Below are positions 56,903-64,000 of a DNA stretch of 64,000 nucleotides, one piece after another (the stretch's first letter is position 1; every line of letters begins with the position of its first letter). The DNA is taken from the NCBI RefSeq assembly GCF_029222705.1, contig NZ_JARGZF010000002.1:62001-126000 (forward strand). Direction: 5' to 3'. Both the position numbers and the translations under genes were made by a program. The stretch is from Knoellia sp. p5-6-4 (GTDB taxonomy: Bacteria; Actinomycetota; Actinomycetes; Actinomycetales; Dermatophilaceae). Below the pieces are notes generated by a model. It was not told where the DNA came from. It saw nothing but the letters and a program-made list of their open reading frames with translations, and made no database searches.

Positions 56903-57952
56903 TCAGCCGCCGATGGCCGACATGGGTCGGTCGGGTTGGACGAAGCCGGGCTCGCCGATGCCATGGCCGCGGGCCTTGCGCCACATCTCGCCCTGCAGCA
57001 GCCCGGCGATCTCCTCGTCGGTGGCGCCGTCGCGCAGCGGTCCGCGCAGGTCGGTCTCGGTGCGGGAGAACAGGCAGTTGCGCACCTGCCCGTCGGCGGT
57101 GAGGCGGATGCGGTCGCAGGCGGCGCAGAAGGGCTGGCTGACGCTGGCGATGATGCCCACCGTGGCCGGACCGCCGTCGACGAGGAACAGCTCCGCCGGA
57201 GCGCTCCCCCGATCGGCGGCGGGCAGCTCCGTCAGGGTGAAGCGCTCCTCGAGCCGGTGCCGCACCTCCGATGCCGTGACCATGCTGGCGGCGTCCCACC
57301 CGTGCTGCGCGTCGAGCGGCATCTGCTCGATGAACCTCAGCTCGTAGCCCCGGTCGAGGCACCACTGCAGCAGCTCTGGCACCGAGCCGTCGTTGATGCC
57401 GCGCATGGCGACCGCGTTGACCTTGACCGGTGCGAGCCCGGCGGCGGCCGCGGCCTTGAGCCCGGCCTCGACGTCGTGGAGGCGGTCACGACGGGTGAGG
57501 GCGGCGAACTCCCGGGCGTCGATCGTGTCGAGGCTGACGTTGACCCGGTCGAGCCCGGCATCCCTGAGCGGCTCGGCGAGCCGGTCGAGGCCGACGCCGT
57601 TGGTGGTCATGGCGATCCGCGGTCGCGGCTCGAGCGACGCGATGCCCCTGACCACGTCCACGAGGGATCTGCGCAGCAGCGGCTCCCCTCCCGTCAACCG
57701 CACCTGGCGCACGCCGAGGCCCACGAAGACCCCGACCAGCCGGACGATCTCCTCGTCGGTGAGCATCTCCGGCTTGGGCAGCCACGGCAGCCCCTCGGCC
57801 GGCATGCAGTAGGTGCAGCGCAGGTTGCAGCGGTCGGTGACGGACACCCTGAGGTCACGGCCGAGACGCCCGAACTGGTCCGGCAGACCGGTCGTGCCCT
57901 CGGGCACGGTGCTGCCCCGGGGTCGCACGCGCGGGAACGGGAGGCCGGTCAT
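56903..57952 (-). CDS. moaA: GTP 3-prime,8-cyclase MoaA
   Basis: A 349-residue radical-SAM enzyme that begins molybdenum cofactor synthesis from GTP. The SAM cluster is in [15 protein letters not shown] near residue 40-54 (CxxxCxxC), the [12 protein letters not shown] region follows, and the second cluster is at [18 protein letters not shown] near the end. The C-terminal Gly-Gly tail (SAIGG) that is needed for the reaction is present. Start ATG 57952 is seven bases after a TAGGCT box (57960-57965, reverse strand). No other mo-cofactor gene is in the window. Confidence 0.95.
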   Translation of the reverse strand: MTGLPFPRVRPRGSTVPEGTTGLPDQFGRLGRDLRVSVTDRCNLRCTYCMPAEGLPWLPKPEMLTDEEIVRLVGVFVGLGVRQVRLTGGEPLLRRSLVDVVRGIASLEPRPRIAMTTNGVGLDRLAEPLRDAGLDRVNVSLDTIDAREFAALTRRDRLHDVEAGLKAAAAAGLAPVKVNAVAMRGINDGSVPELLQWCLDRGYELRFIEQMPLDAQHGWDAASMVTASEVRHRLEERFTLTELPAADRGSAPAELFLVDGGPATVGIIASVSQPFCAACDRIRLTADGQVRNCLFSRTETDLRGPLRDGATDEEIAGLLQGEMWRKARGHGIGEPGFVQPDRPMSAIGG

Positions 57953-57984
57953 GGACACCAGCCTAAGCCGGGTACCGTGATTCG

Positions 57985-58788
57985 GTGCTCCGGGTGTTGG
58001 CAACGCGCCGCTGGCTGGGCGCCCTGGCCCTCGCCGGGGCCTTTGCCGTGCTCGCCTTCTTCCTCGGCCAGTGGCAGTGGCACCGCTACGAGGAGCGGCG
58101 CGAGCGGGTCGACCGGATCGAGGCGCACTACGACGCCGCTCCCGTGCCGCTGGGCGACCTGGTGGGCACCGGCCCCCTGCCGGTGGAACGGGAGTGGACG
58201 AGGGTCTCGGTGGCCGGACGGTATGCCGCCGGCGAGCCACTGCTGGTCCGGAACCGGCCCCTCGAGGGAACCTATGGCTACGAGGTGCTCAGCCCCCTCA
58301 CGCTCGCCGACGGGCGCACGCTCCTGGTGAACCGTGGCTGGGTCCGCAACGCGGAGAGCGCGCAGAGCAGGCCCGAGGTGCCTCCCGCACCGGCGGGCTC
58401 CGTCACGGTCTCGGGCTGGCTCCGGCTCTCGGAGCGCTCGCTGGGCCGCGACCTGCCACCGGGCCAGCTGGCGAGCATCAACCTGCCCCAGGCCGAGCAG
58501 CAGCTGGGGACGGACCTGCTCGGGGCCTACCTCGCGCTGGACCGCGAGCAGGTCCTGGGCGGGGACACCCCGCCGCGCCCCTACCCGCTCGAGCGTCCGG
58601 ACACCACGCTGGGCCCCCACCAGGCCTATGCGTTCCAGTGGTGGGGGGCCATGGCCGTCGGCTTCGTGCTGGTGTACTTCGGCGTGAGGCGCGAGCAGCG
58701 CGAAGGCCTCGGCCCCGAGGGCACACCGGCTCGGCCGAGTGCGGCCCGGCCGCGCAAGGTGAGGGTCTGGGACGAAGAGGACGCCTGA
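57985..58788 (+). CDS. SURF1-family cytochrome oxidase assembly protein
   Basis: A 267-residue membrane protein with two helices, at about 15-32 ([20 protein letters not shown]) and 210-228 ([18 protein letters not shown]), and a periplasmic domain between them containing [16 protein letters not shown] and LLVNRGWV, the SURF1 pattern. It helps insert heme into cytochrome aa3 oxidase. The start is GTG 57985, exactly six bases after a TACCGT box (57973-57978). It is divergent from moaA. The octamer at 58221 gives RYAAG. Confidence 0.9.
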   Translation: MLRVLATRRWLGALALAGAFAVLAFFLGQWQWHRYEERRERVDRIEAHYDAAPVPLGDLVGTGPLPVEREWTRVSVAGRYAAGEPLLVRNRPLEGTYGYEVLSPLTLADGRTLLVNRGWVRNAESAQSRPEVPPAPAGSVTVSGWLRLSERSLGRDLPPGQLASINLPQAEQQLGTDLLGAYLALDREQVLGGDTPPRPYPLERPDTTLGPHQAYAFQWWGAMAVGFVLVYFGVRREQREGLGPEGTPARPSAARPRKVRVWDEEDA

Positions 58789-58794
58789 GCCCGG

Positions 58795-59256
58795 TCAGCG
58801 AACGGTCACCGTCCGCTCGGCCGAGAGCGACGTGCACGTCTGGGCGTTGGGGACGCACGCCGACAGGTCGGCGAGGACGTAGGCGGCACCCTTCCTGAAC
58901 CCGCGCTCGCCCATGGGTGAGACGGTGACCGTCACGGTGTGCTCCTTGCCGTCGCACGTCAGCGGCCTGCGCGAGTATCCGAACCCGTTGGCAACGAAGC
59001 CGTGCCCGACGTTCTGGTGGACCTCCACGCTCACCGACCCCACCTCCTTCGTGGCGCAGCTGAAAGCCAGGTCGATCTGGAAGACCGCTCCTGCGCTGAT
59101 GTAGGAGCCGACGGCTCCGATGCTCAGCGTGGCGGCGGCTGCCGCGGGCACGGCGGAAACGGCCTCCCCGGCCGGGGCGGCCCTCGAGCCCGGAATGCTC
59201 AGGGCAGCGACCAGGGCCGCGCCTCCGAACGCTGCTGCAACGCGATGTGCCGACAT
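58795..59256 (-). CDS. Secreted hypothetical protein
   Basis: A 153-residue protein with a signal peptide (MSAHRVAAAFGGAALVAALS and SRAAPA, cleavage near 26-28). The mature part is beta-rich with Cys in AFSCATKE, PLTCDGKE, LSACVPN and AQTCTSL, probably two disulfides, so an Ig-like or similar small extracellular domain is likely. I do not recognise a family. It is convergent with SURF1 (stops 7 bases apart). Confidence 0.75.
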   Translation of the reverse strand: MSAHRVAAAFGGAALVAALSIPGSRAAPAGEAVSAVPAAAAATLSIGAVGSYISAGAVFQIDLAFSCATKEVGSVSVEVHQNVGHGFVANGFGYSRRPLTCDGKEHTVTVTVSPMGERGFRKGAAYVLADLSACVPNAQTCTSLSAERTVTVR

Positions 59257-59382
59257 GGCGTACTCCTCTGCTCCCCGTGGTGGCTCCCACCCACGACCAC
59301 GATCAGCGGTGGGACGGGGCGCCGACAGGGACGTTCGCCCTGTGGATCCAAGGGCTCGGAGCAGAGGTGGAGACGGGCCGGC

Positions 59383-61260
59383 TCAGGCGGGGATGCCGTC
59401 GGCCTGCTCGGCGAACTGCGTGCGGTAGAGGTCGGCGTAGAGCCCACCCTGGGCCAGCAGCTCGTGGTGCCGGCCGCGCTCCACGACCCGGCCGCGGTCG
59501 ATGACGAGGATCTGGTCGGCGTCGCGCACCGTCGACAGGCGGTGCGCGATGACCAGGGCCGTGCGGCCGGTGAGCGCCTCGTCGAGGGCGCGCTGCACCG
59601 CGACCTCCGACTCGCTGTCGAGGTGGGCAGTCGCCTCGTCGAGCACGATGAGCCCGGGTCCCTTGAGGAGCAGCCGGGCGATGGCCAGCCGCTGCTTCTC
59701 GCCGCCCGAGAGCCGGTGGCCCCGGTCGCCCACCACGGTGTCGAGACCCTCGGGCAGGGAGTCGACGAGGTTCCAGACCTGCGCGGCCTTCAGCGCCGCC
59801 ACCAACTCCTGCTCGGTGGCGTCGTGCTTGGCATAGGTGAGGTTGGCGCGGATGGTGTCGTGGAAGAGGTGGGCCTCCTGGGTCACCACGCCCACCGTGG
59901 AGTGCACCGACTCCAAGGTGGCGTCACGCAGGTCCATCCCGTTGACGCGCACCGCCCCGGACGACGGGTCGTAGAGCCGGGCCACCAGGTTCGTGATGGT
60001 GGTCTTGCCCGCTCCGCTGGGGCCGACCAGGGCGACGACCTGACCGGCCTCGATGGTCGCGGTGATGTCCGTCAGCACGGTGCCGCCGCCCCGCCGGTCG
60101 CCGCTGACCGTCGTCTCCAGCGACGCGAGCGACACCTCGTCCGCAGCCGGGTAGCGGAACCCCACGTGGTCGAGCTCGACCCGCACCGGGCCACGGGGCA
60201 GGTCGGGGGCCCCGGGCTTCTCCGTGATGAGCGGCTGCAGGTCGAGCACCTCGAAGACCCGCTCGAAGGAGACGAGCGCGGTCATGATGTCGACGCGGAC
60301 GTTGGACAGGGAGGTGAGGGGGCCGTACAGCCGGGCGAGCAGGGCGGTGAGCGCGAGCAGGGTGCCGATGGTCAGCGTGCCGTTCACGGCCATGAGGCCG
60401 CCGAAGCCGTAGATCATGGCGGTGGCGAGCGACGCCACGAGAGTCAGCGCGACGAAGAAGATGCTGCGGTTCATCGCGATCCGCACCCCCATGTCACGCA
60501 CGCGCCCCGCACGGTCGGCGTACTCCTCGTCCTCGCGCCGGGGCTGGCCGAACACCTTGACGAGCAGCGCGCCCGCGACGTTGAAGCGCTCGGTCATCCG
60601 GCTGCCCATGTCGGCGTTGAGGTTCATCTGGCTGTGGGTCAGCCCGGCCAGGCGGCGGCCCATGATGCGGGCCGGGATGATGAAGAAGGGCACGAGCGCG
60701 AGGGCGGCCACCGTCAGCTGCCAGGACAGGCTCGCCATGGTGCCGATGATCAGCGCCAGCGAGACGACGTTGCTGACGACGCTGGAGAGCACTGAGGTGA
60801 ACGCCTGCTGGGCTCCCAGCACGTCGTTGTTGAGGCGGCTGACCAGGGCACCGGTCTGCGCCCGGGTGAAGAAGGCGATGGGCTGCCGCAGGACGTGCGA
60901 GAAGACCTGCGTGCGCAGGTCGAAGATCAGGCCCTCACCGATGCGGGCGGAGAACCAGCGCTGGACGAGGGTCAGCGCGCCCTCGGCGACGGCGAGGCCG
61001 GCGACGACGAGCGAGAGCTGGATGACGACCGTGCGGTTCTGGGGCGTCACGCCCTCGTCGATGAGCTTGCGCAGCAGCAGCGGGGTGGCGACGACCAGGG
61101 CCGACGTCACGACGACGAGCGCGACGAAGATGCCGATCTCGCGGCGGTAGGGAAGGGCGTAGCCCATCACCCGCCTGGAGGTGCCCGGGGCGAGCTTGCG
61201 GTCCTTGACCGACTCGTCCTTGGTCAGCGACCGCATCGCGTGCCAGCCCTGCATGCTCAT
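59383..61260 (-). CDS. ABC exporter, fused membrane and ATPase domains
   Basis: A 625-residue half-transporter of the multidrug/lipid exporter (ABCB) type. About six transmembrane helices (from residue 40) precede the nucleotide-binding domain, with Walker A LVGPSGAGKTTITNL (near 420), the signature LSGGEKQRLAIARLLL (near 525) and Walker B LIVLDEATAHLD. It works as a dimer. The start is ATG 61260. The 172-base gap before the enoyl-CoA hydratase (61261-61432) shows no clear regulatory site. Confidence 0.92.
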   Translation of the reverse strand: MSMQGWHAMRSLTKDESVKDRKLAPGTSRRVMGYALPYRREIGIFVALVVVTSALVVATPLLLRKLIDEGVTPQNRTVVIQLSLVVAGLAVAEGALTLVQRWFSARIGEGLIFDLRTQVFSHVLRQPIAFFTRAQTGALVSRLNNDVLGAQQAFTSVLSSVVSNVVSLALIIGTMASLSWQLTVAALALVPFFIIPARIMGRRLAGLTHSQMNLNADMGSRMTERFNVAGALLVKVFGQPRREDEEYADRAGRVRDMGVRIAMNRSIFFVALTLVASLATAMIYGFGGLMAVNGTLTIGTLLALTALLARLYGPLTSLSNVRVDIMTALVSFERVFEVLDLQPLITEKPGAPDLPRGPVRVELDHVGFRYPAADEVSLASLETTVSGDRRGGGTVLTDITATIEAGQVVALVGPSGAGKTTITNLVARLYDPSSGAVRVNGMDLRDATLESVHSTVGVVTQEAHLFHDTIRANLTYAKHDATEQELVAALKAAQVWNLVDSLPEGLDTVVGDRGHRLSGGEKQRLAIARLLLKGPGLIVLDEATAHLDSESEVAVQRALDEALTGRTALVIAHRLSTVRDADQILVIDRGRVVERGRHHELLAQGGLYADLYRTQFAEQADGIPA

Positions 61261-61432
61261 GGGGCCTCCCTCTGCGCCATCTCGTGCGGGTCCAGCTCCG
61301 CGGGCGCTCGTCTCTTCTCGTCCAGCCGCTCTCGTCTAGCCGCTCAACACCGCCGTGCGGCGGCGGATTCCCACCATCATCACCGGGGGCACCGACAGGC
61401 GCCCTGCGGGGCGGGGGGAGGCGGGCTGGACG

Positions 61433-62221
61433 TCAGTGGCCCCGGCTGGTCACGAGGGCGTGCATGAGGCGGCCCTGGGCCTCGCGCTCGTGCTGCAGCT
61501 GCTCATCCCGGGCGGCCGTGACCGCCCTGCGCAGCAGCGGCTTGAGCTCGCGCAACGCGGGAGCCGGTGCGGCCAGCAGCGCGGCCACGAGGTCGGCGGT
61601 CGTCGCCTCCAGCTCGTCGCGCGGCACGGCCACGGAGGCCAGACCGCTGGCGACGGCCTCGGCCGCGCCGATCGCCCGGCCGGTCGCACAGATCTCCAGG
61701 GCCTTGCTGTAGCCCACCAGGTGCACGAGGGGCGCCGTGCCGCCGAGGTCCGGCACCAGGCCCAGCGACGTCTCGCGCATCGCGAGCTGGACGTCGTCGA
61801 CCACCACCCGGAGGTCGGCGGCGAGGGCGAGCTGGAAGCCCGCCCCGATGGCGTGGCCCTGCACGGCGGCGACCACGATCGCGTCGACGTCGGCCCAGGC
61901 CGAGAAGCCGCGCTGGAACGGCGCGATGACGTCGGCCATCTCCTGCGCGCCCCGGGCCGCCTGCCCCAGCATCGAGATCTCGCCGCCGACGCCCTCGGGC
62001 GTCAGCATGGCGAGGTCCAGGCCCGCCGAGAACGCAGGACCGTCGGCGCGCAGCACCACGACCCGCACCTCCGGGTCGAGTGTGTCGGCGATCTCGGCGA
62101 GGGCGAGCCAGAGGCTCGGCGTCTTGGCGTTGCGGCGGCCGGGGTTGCTCAGGCTGACGGTCAGCACCGCGCCGTCGCGGTCGACCCGCAGGTGGGGGTG
62201 CGGCCTGGTCTGCTCAGTCAC
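61433..62221 (-). CDS. Enoyl-CoA hydratase/isomerase family protein
   Basis: A 262-residue crotonase-fold protein. The oxyanion-hole regions are FSAGLDLAMLTP and VQGHAIGAGFQLALAADLR; the two catalytic glutamates of a classic hydratase are only partly matched (SLGLVPDLGGTAPL), so the reaction could differ. The start is GTG 62221 with a TAGCCT box (62228-62233, reverse strand) six bases upstream. The GTG overlaps the CbiX stop (GTGA), so it can be made from either promoter. Confidence 0.85.
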   Translation of the reverse strand: MTEQTRPHPHLRVDRDGAVLTVSLSNPGRRNAKTPSLWLALAEIADTLDPEVRVVVLRADGPAFSAGLDLAMLTPEGVGGEISMLGQAARGAQEMADVIAPFQRGFSAWADVDAIVVAAVQGHAIGAGFQLALAADLRVVVDDVQLAMRETSLGLVPDLGGTAPLVHLVGYSKALEICATGRAIGAAEAVASGLASVAVPRDELEATTADLVAALLAAPAPALRELKPLLRRAVTAARDEQLQHEREAQGRLMHALVTSRGH

Positions 62222-62919
62222 GCCCGCAGGCTATCGGCCCTCTCGAGCACCAGTGCGGCCGCTGCCGCGGTGTCGCCCAGCGCGCCGGGGACCAGCGGCA
62301 CGCCGGCAGCCGCGCAGCGTTCTGCCATCCGGTCGCGCAGCACTCCCTCGGCCACCATGAACGCCACGGCCACGACCGCCCGCGCCTTCCCCTGCAGCTC
62401 GTCCAGCACCTCGGGCAGGGCGCTGCCACCGTCGAGGGCGGCCACCCGCCAGGGCCCCCACCCCCCCGGCGCCCCGTGCGTGCGCAGCGTCTCCCCGATG
62501 CTCGCGACTGCGGCGCTGTCGCTGGAGCCGGCGGCATACAGCACCACGGCGGTGCCGGGGTCGGCAGCGGTGCCCGCCCTCGCGAGGAGCTCGGCGGCGG
62601 CGCGGAGCAGCAGCGGGTGCGGGCCCAGGGCCGGCGACACGGTGAACGGGCCGGCGCTCGCGTTCATCGCCGCCACGGCCTCCGGCACGTCGACCCGTGC
62701 GTGGTAGGCGGGCGTGAGGAGCACGGGCACGACCACCCCGCTGAGGGCCCGCGCAGCCGCGTCCGCGGGCGTGGGCGGGTGGTGGTCGAGGTATGCCGTG
62801 TGGACGCCCCGCCCCGGGGACGCCTCCCGGACCCGGTGGGCCAGGGCGTCGACCCCGTGACGGTGCCGTGGGTCCGGGGACCCGTGGGCCAGCAGGACGA
62901 TGTCCGGTACGTCGCTCAT
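62218..62919 (-). CDS. CbiX-like sirohydrochlorin/cobalt chelatase
   Basis: A 233-residue chelatase-fold protein. The first metal histidine is in VLLAHGSPDPRHRHG near residue 9-23; the second half repeats the fold (VLYAAGSSDSAAVASIG). CbiX inserts Co2+ or Fe2+ into sirohydrochlorin. It lies just downstream of the CobA/siroheme gene, so the product is probably siroheme for sulfite or nitrite reductase, or cobalt for B12. Start ATG 62919 with TAGCCT eight bases upstream. Octamers at 62532 and 62791. Confidence 0.87.
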   Translation of the reverse strand: MSDVPDIVLLAHGSPDPRHRHGVDALAHRVREASPGRGVHTAYLDHHPPTPADAAARALSGVVVPVLLTPAYHARVDVPEAVAAMNASAGPFTVSPALGPHPLLLRAAAELLARAGTAADPGTAVVLYAAGSSDSAAVASIGETLRTHGAPGGWGPWRVAALDGGSALPEVLDELQGKARAVVAVAFMVAEGVLRDRMAERCAAAGVPLVPGALGDTAAAAALVLERADSLRA

Positions 62920-62930
62920 CTCGCCGCAGG

Positions 62931-64000
62931 CTACGCCGGCCTGCGCGCGAGGTCGCCGAGCTGCTCACGCACCCGCACCACGTCACCGACCACGACGATG
63001 GCCGGCGCGCGCACCCCGGCCGCCTCGGCGTCGCTCGCCGCGCGCTCGAGGGTCGTGACCGTGGTGCGCTGCCCCTCGGTCCACCCCGACTCGATGAGGG
63101 CGACGGGCGTGCCCGCAGGTCGGCCCGCGGCGATGAGGCCGGCAGCGGTGCTCCTCAGCCGGCTGACGCCCATGAGCAGGACCAGCGTGGCGTCGGCGGG
63201 GGCGTCCTTTAGCGCGGTCGTCACGACGTCGGCACCCTCGTGGGCCGACGCCACGACGAACGACGCGGTGATCCCGCGGTGGGTCACCGGGATGCCGGCC
63301 GCTGCGGGCACGGAGACGGCTGACGTCACGCCCGGCACCACCTCGACCGGTATGCCGTGCTGCGCGCAGAAGAGAGCCTCCTCACCACCCCGGCCGAGGA
63401 CGAAGGGGTCGCCACCCTTGAGGCGCACGACGTTCTTCCCGGCCCTCGCGTGGTGGACGAGGAGCTCGTTGATGCGGTCCTGGCCCACGGGGTGGTTGCC
63501 GGGGGTCTTGCCCACGTCGACCACCTCCACGTCGTCGGCGAGGTTCTCGAGCAGGCCCCGCGGGCCGAGGCGGTCGGTGACGACGACGTCGGCCGCGGCG
63601 AGCAGTGCCCGACCCCGCACGGTGACGAGGTCGTCGGCGCCGGGACCGCCACCGACGAGGGCGACCGAGCCGACGTGCGGCACGCCTTCCCGTGCGGCAG
63701 CGGGCCGGACCCGGCGCACCGGCAGGGTGCCGCTATCGAGCCCGGCGAGGACGGCGTCGCGCACGGCGGTCGCCCGGCGGGGGTCGCCGCCGGCCGTCAC
63801 GGCCACCGTGAGGCCCTCGGCGGGCGTGCGCTCGCTGCCGCGAGCGACGGCCGGCGTCCAGGCGGACGAGGCGGCCGCTTCGTCGGCGCGCACGCACCAG
63901 ATGTGCGCGGCCTCCGCGTGGGCGGCCACGGCCTGGTCGACCTCGCGGTCTCCGGTCGCGGTGTGCACCAGCCACGCCGGCTCGGGGTCGACGAGGTCGC
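62931..64000 (-). CDS. cobA: Siroheme synthase / uroporphyrinogen-III C-methyltransferase (5-prime end outside window)
   Basis: The open frame continues past position 64000, so the start is not seen; at least 356 codons of the 3-prime part are present. Residues up to about 95 here are the end of a CysG-type NAD-dependent precorrin-2 dehydrogenase/ferrochelatase domain (WLVHTATGDREVDQAVAAHA); after it comes the SAM-binding uroporphyrin-III methylase (SVALVGGGPGADDLVTVRG, RLKGGDPFVLGRGGEEAL, THRGITASFVVASAHEG). Together they make siroheme from uroporphyrinogen III. The octamer at 63350 is read GGC-ATA. Confidence 0.92.
   Translation of the reverse strand, partial: DLVDPEPAWLVHTATGDREVDQAVAAHAEAAHIWCVRADEAAASSAWTPAVARGSERTPAEGLTVAVTAGGDPRRATAVRDAVLAGLDSGTLPVRRVRPAAAREGVPHVGSVALVGGGPGADDLVTVRGRALLAAADVVVTDRLGPRGLLENLADDVEVVDVGKTPGNHPVGQDRINELLVHHARAGKNVVRLKGGDPFVLGRGGEEALFCAQHGIPVEVVPGVTSAVSVPAAAGIPVTHRGITASFVVASAHEGADVVTTALKDAPADATLVLLMGVSRLRSTAAGLIAAGRPAGTPVALIESGWTEGQRTTVTTLERAASDAEAAGVRAPAIVVVGDVVRVREQLGDLARRPA

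Noticed and set aside
58939-60795. Open frame of 618 codons opposite the ABC exporter and secreted protein
   Set aside because: It spans two real genes on the other strand and shows no recognisable domain.

Overview
The window comes from the chromosome of a very GC-rich actinobacterium (roughly 71% by eye). Lineage markers are the proteasome ATPase Arc/Mpa, the mycothiol ligase MshC, three F420-dependent luciferase-like enzymes, a GlgA/GlgM-GlgC pair and an InhA-type FabI. The gene order arc - trmI - RecB-like nuclease - HAD - metH - PAC2 - mshC - kinase-like - DUF3090 - phosphoglycerate-mutase-like - uppP follows a conserved actinobacterial block. Family-level placement near Intrasporangiaceae/Dermatophilaceae is only a guess. 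I see no phage, insertion sequence, integron or CRISPR array.

Layout. 1-18.6 kb: the conserved housekeeping block (protein degradation, tRNA m1A58 methylation, methionine synthase, mycothiol synthesis, undecaprenyl phosphate recycling, CorA, M20 peptidase). 18.7-23.3 kb: tRNA-Leu(GAG), a class III aminotransferase and a large secreted M6 metalloprotease. 23.5-32.0 kb: a ribosome-rescue gene whose tail lies in another frame, a DksA/TraR-type protein, alanine dehydrogenase, an ATP-dependent DNA ligase, a CFA-synthase-like methyltransferase operon, a HipA-kinase/DUF3037 pair and a PEBP-family protein. 32.1-40.2 kb: a UgpA/UgpE/UgpB-like importer without its own ATPase, a SpoU methyltransferase, a PadR-DUF1048-ABC efflux cassette and two TSUP permeases. 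40.2-43.7 kb: SPFH/NfeD membrane proteins and an ABC ATPase. 44-49 kb: glycogen genes glgA/glgC, an F420 enzyme and serB. 48.6-54.7 kb: cyanophycinase, cyanophycin synthetase and a convergent Mur-ligase/TPR fusion. 54.7-64 kb: fabI-fabG, moaA, SURF1, an ABC exporter, an enoyl-CoA hydratase, a CbiX-like chelatase and the start-truncated siroheme/CobA gene.

Regulation. At least 27 genes have a TAnnnT-like -10 box ending 6-8 bases before the start codon, so leaderless transcription seems to be the common mode; I used it to choose starts. Two junctions appear to use a CTG start overlapping the upstream TGA stop.

Most unusual observation. The octamer GTATGCCG (or its complement) occurs 27 times in 64 kb, in both orientations about equally, where a simple base-composition estimate gives about two. 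Inside genes it brings in TAT, ATA and GCA codons; between genes it forms perfect inverted pairs that look like terminators. This resembles the behaviour of DNA-uptake sequences or other dispersed recognition motifs, and I know of no description of it.
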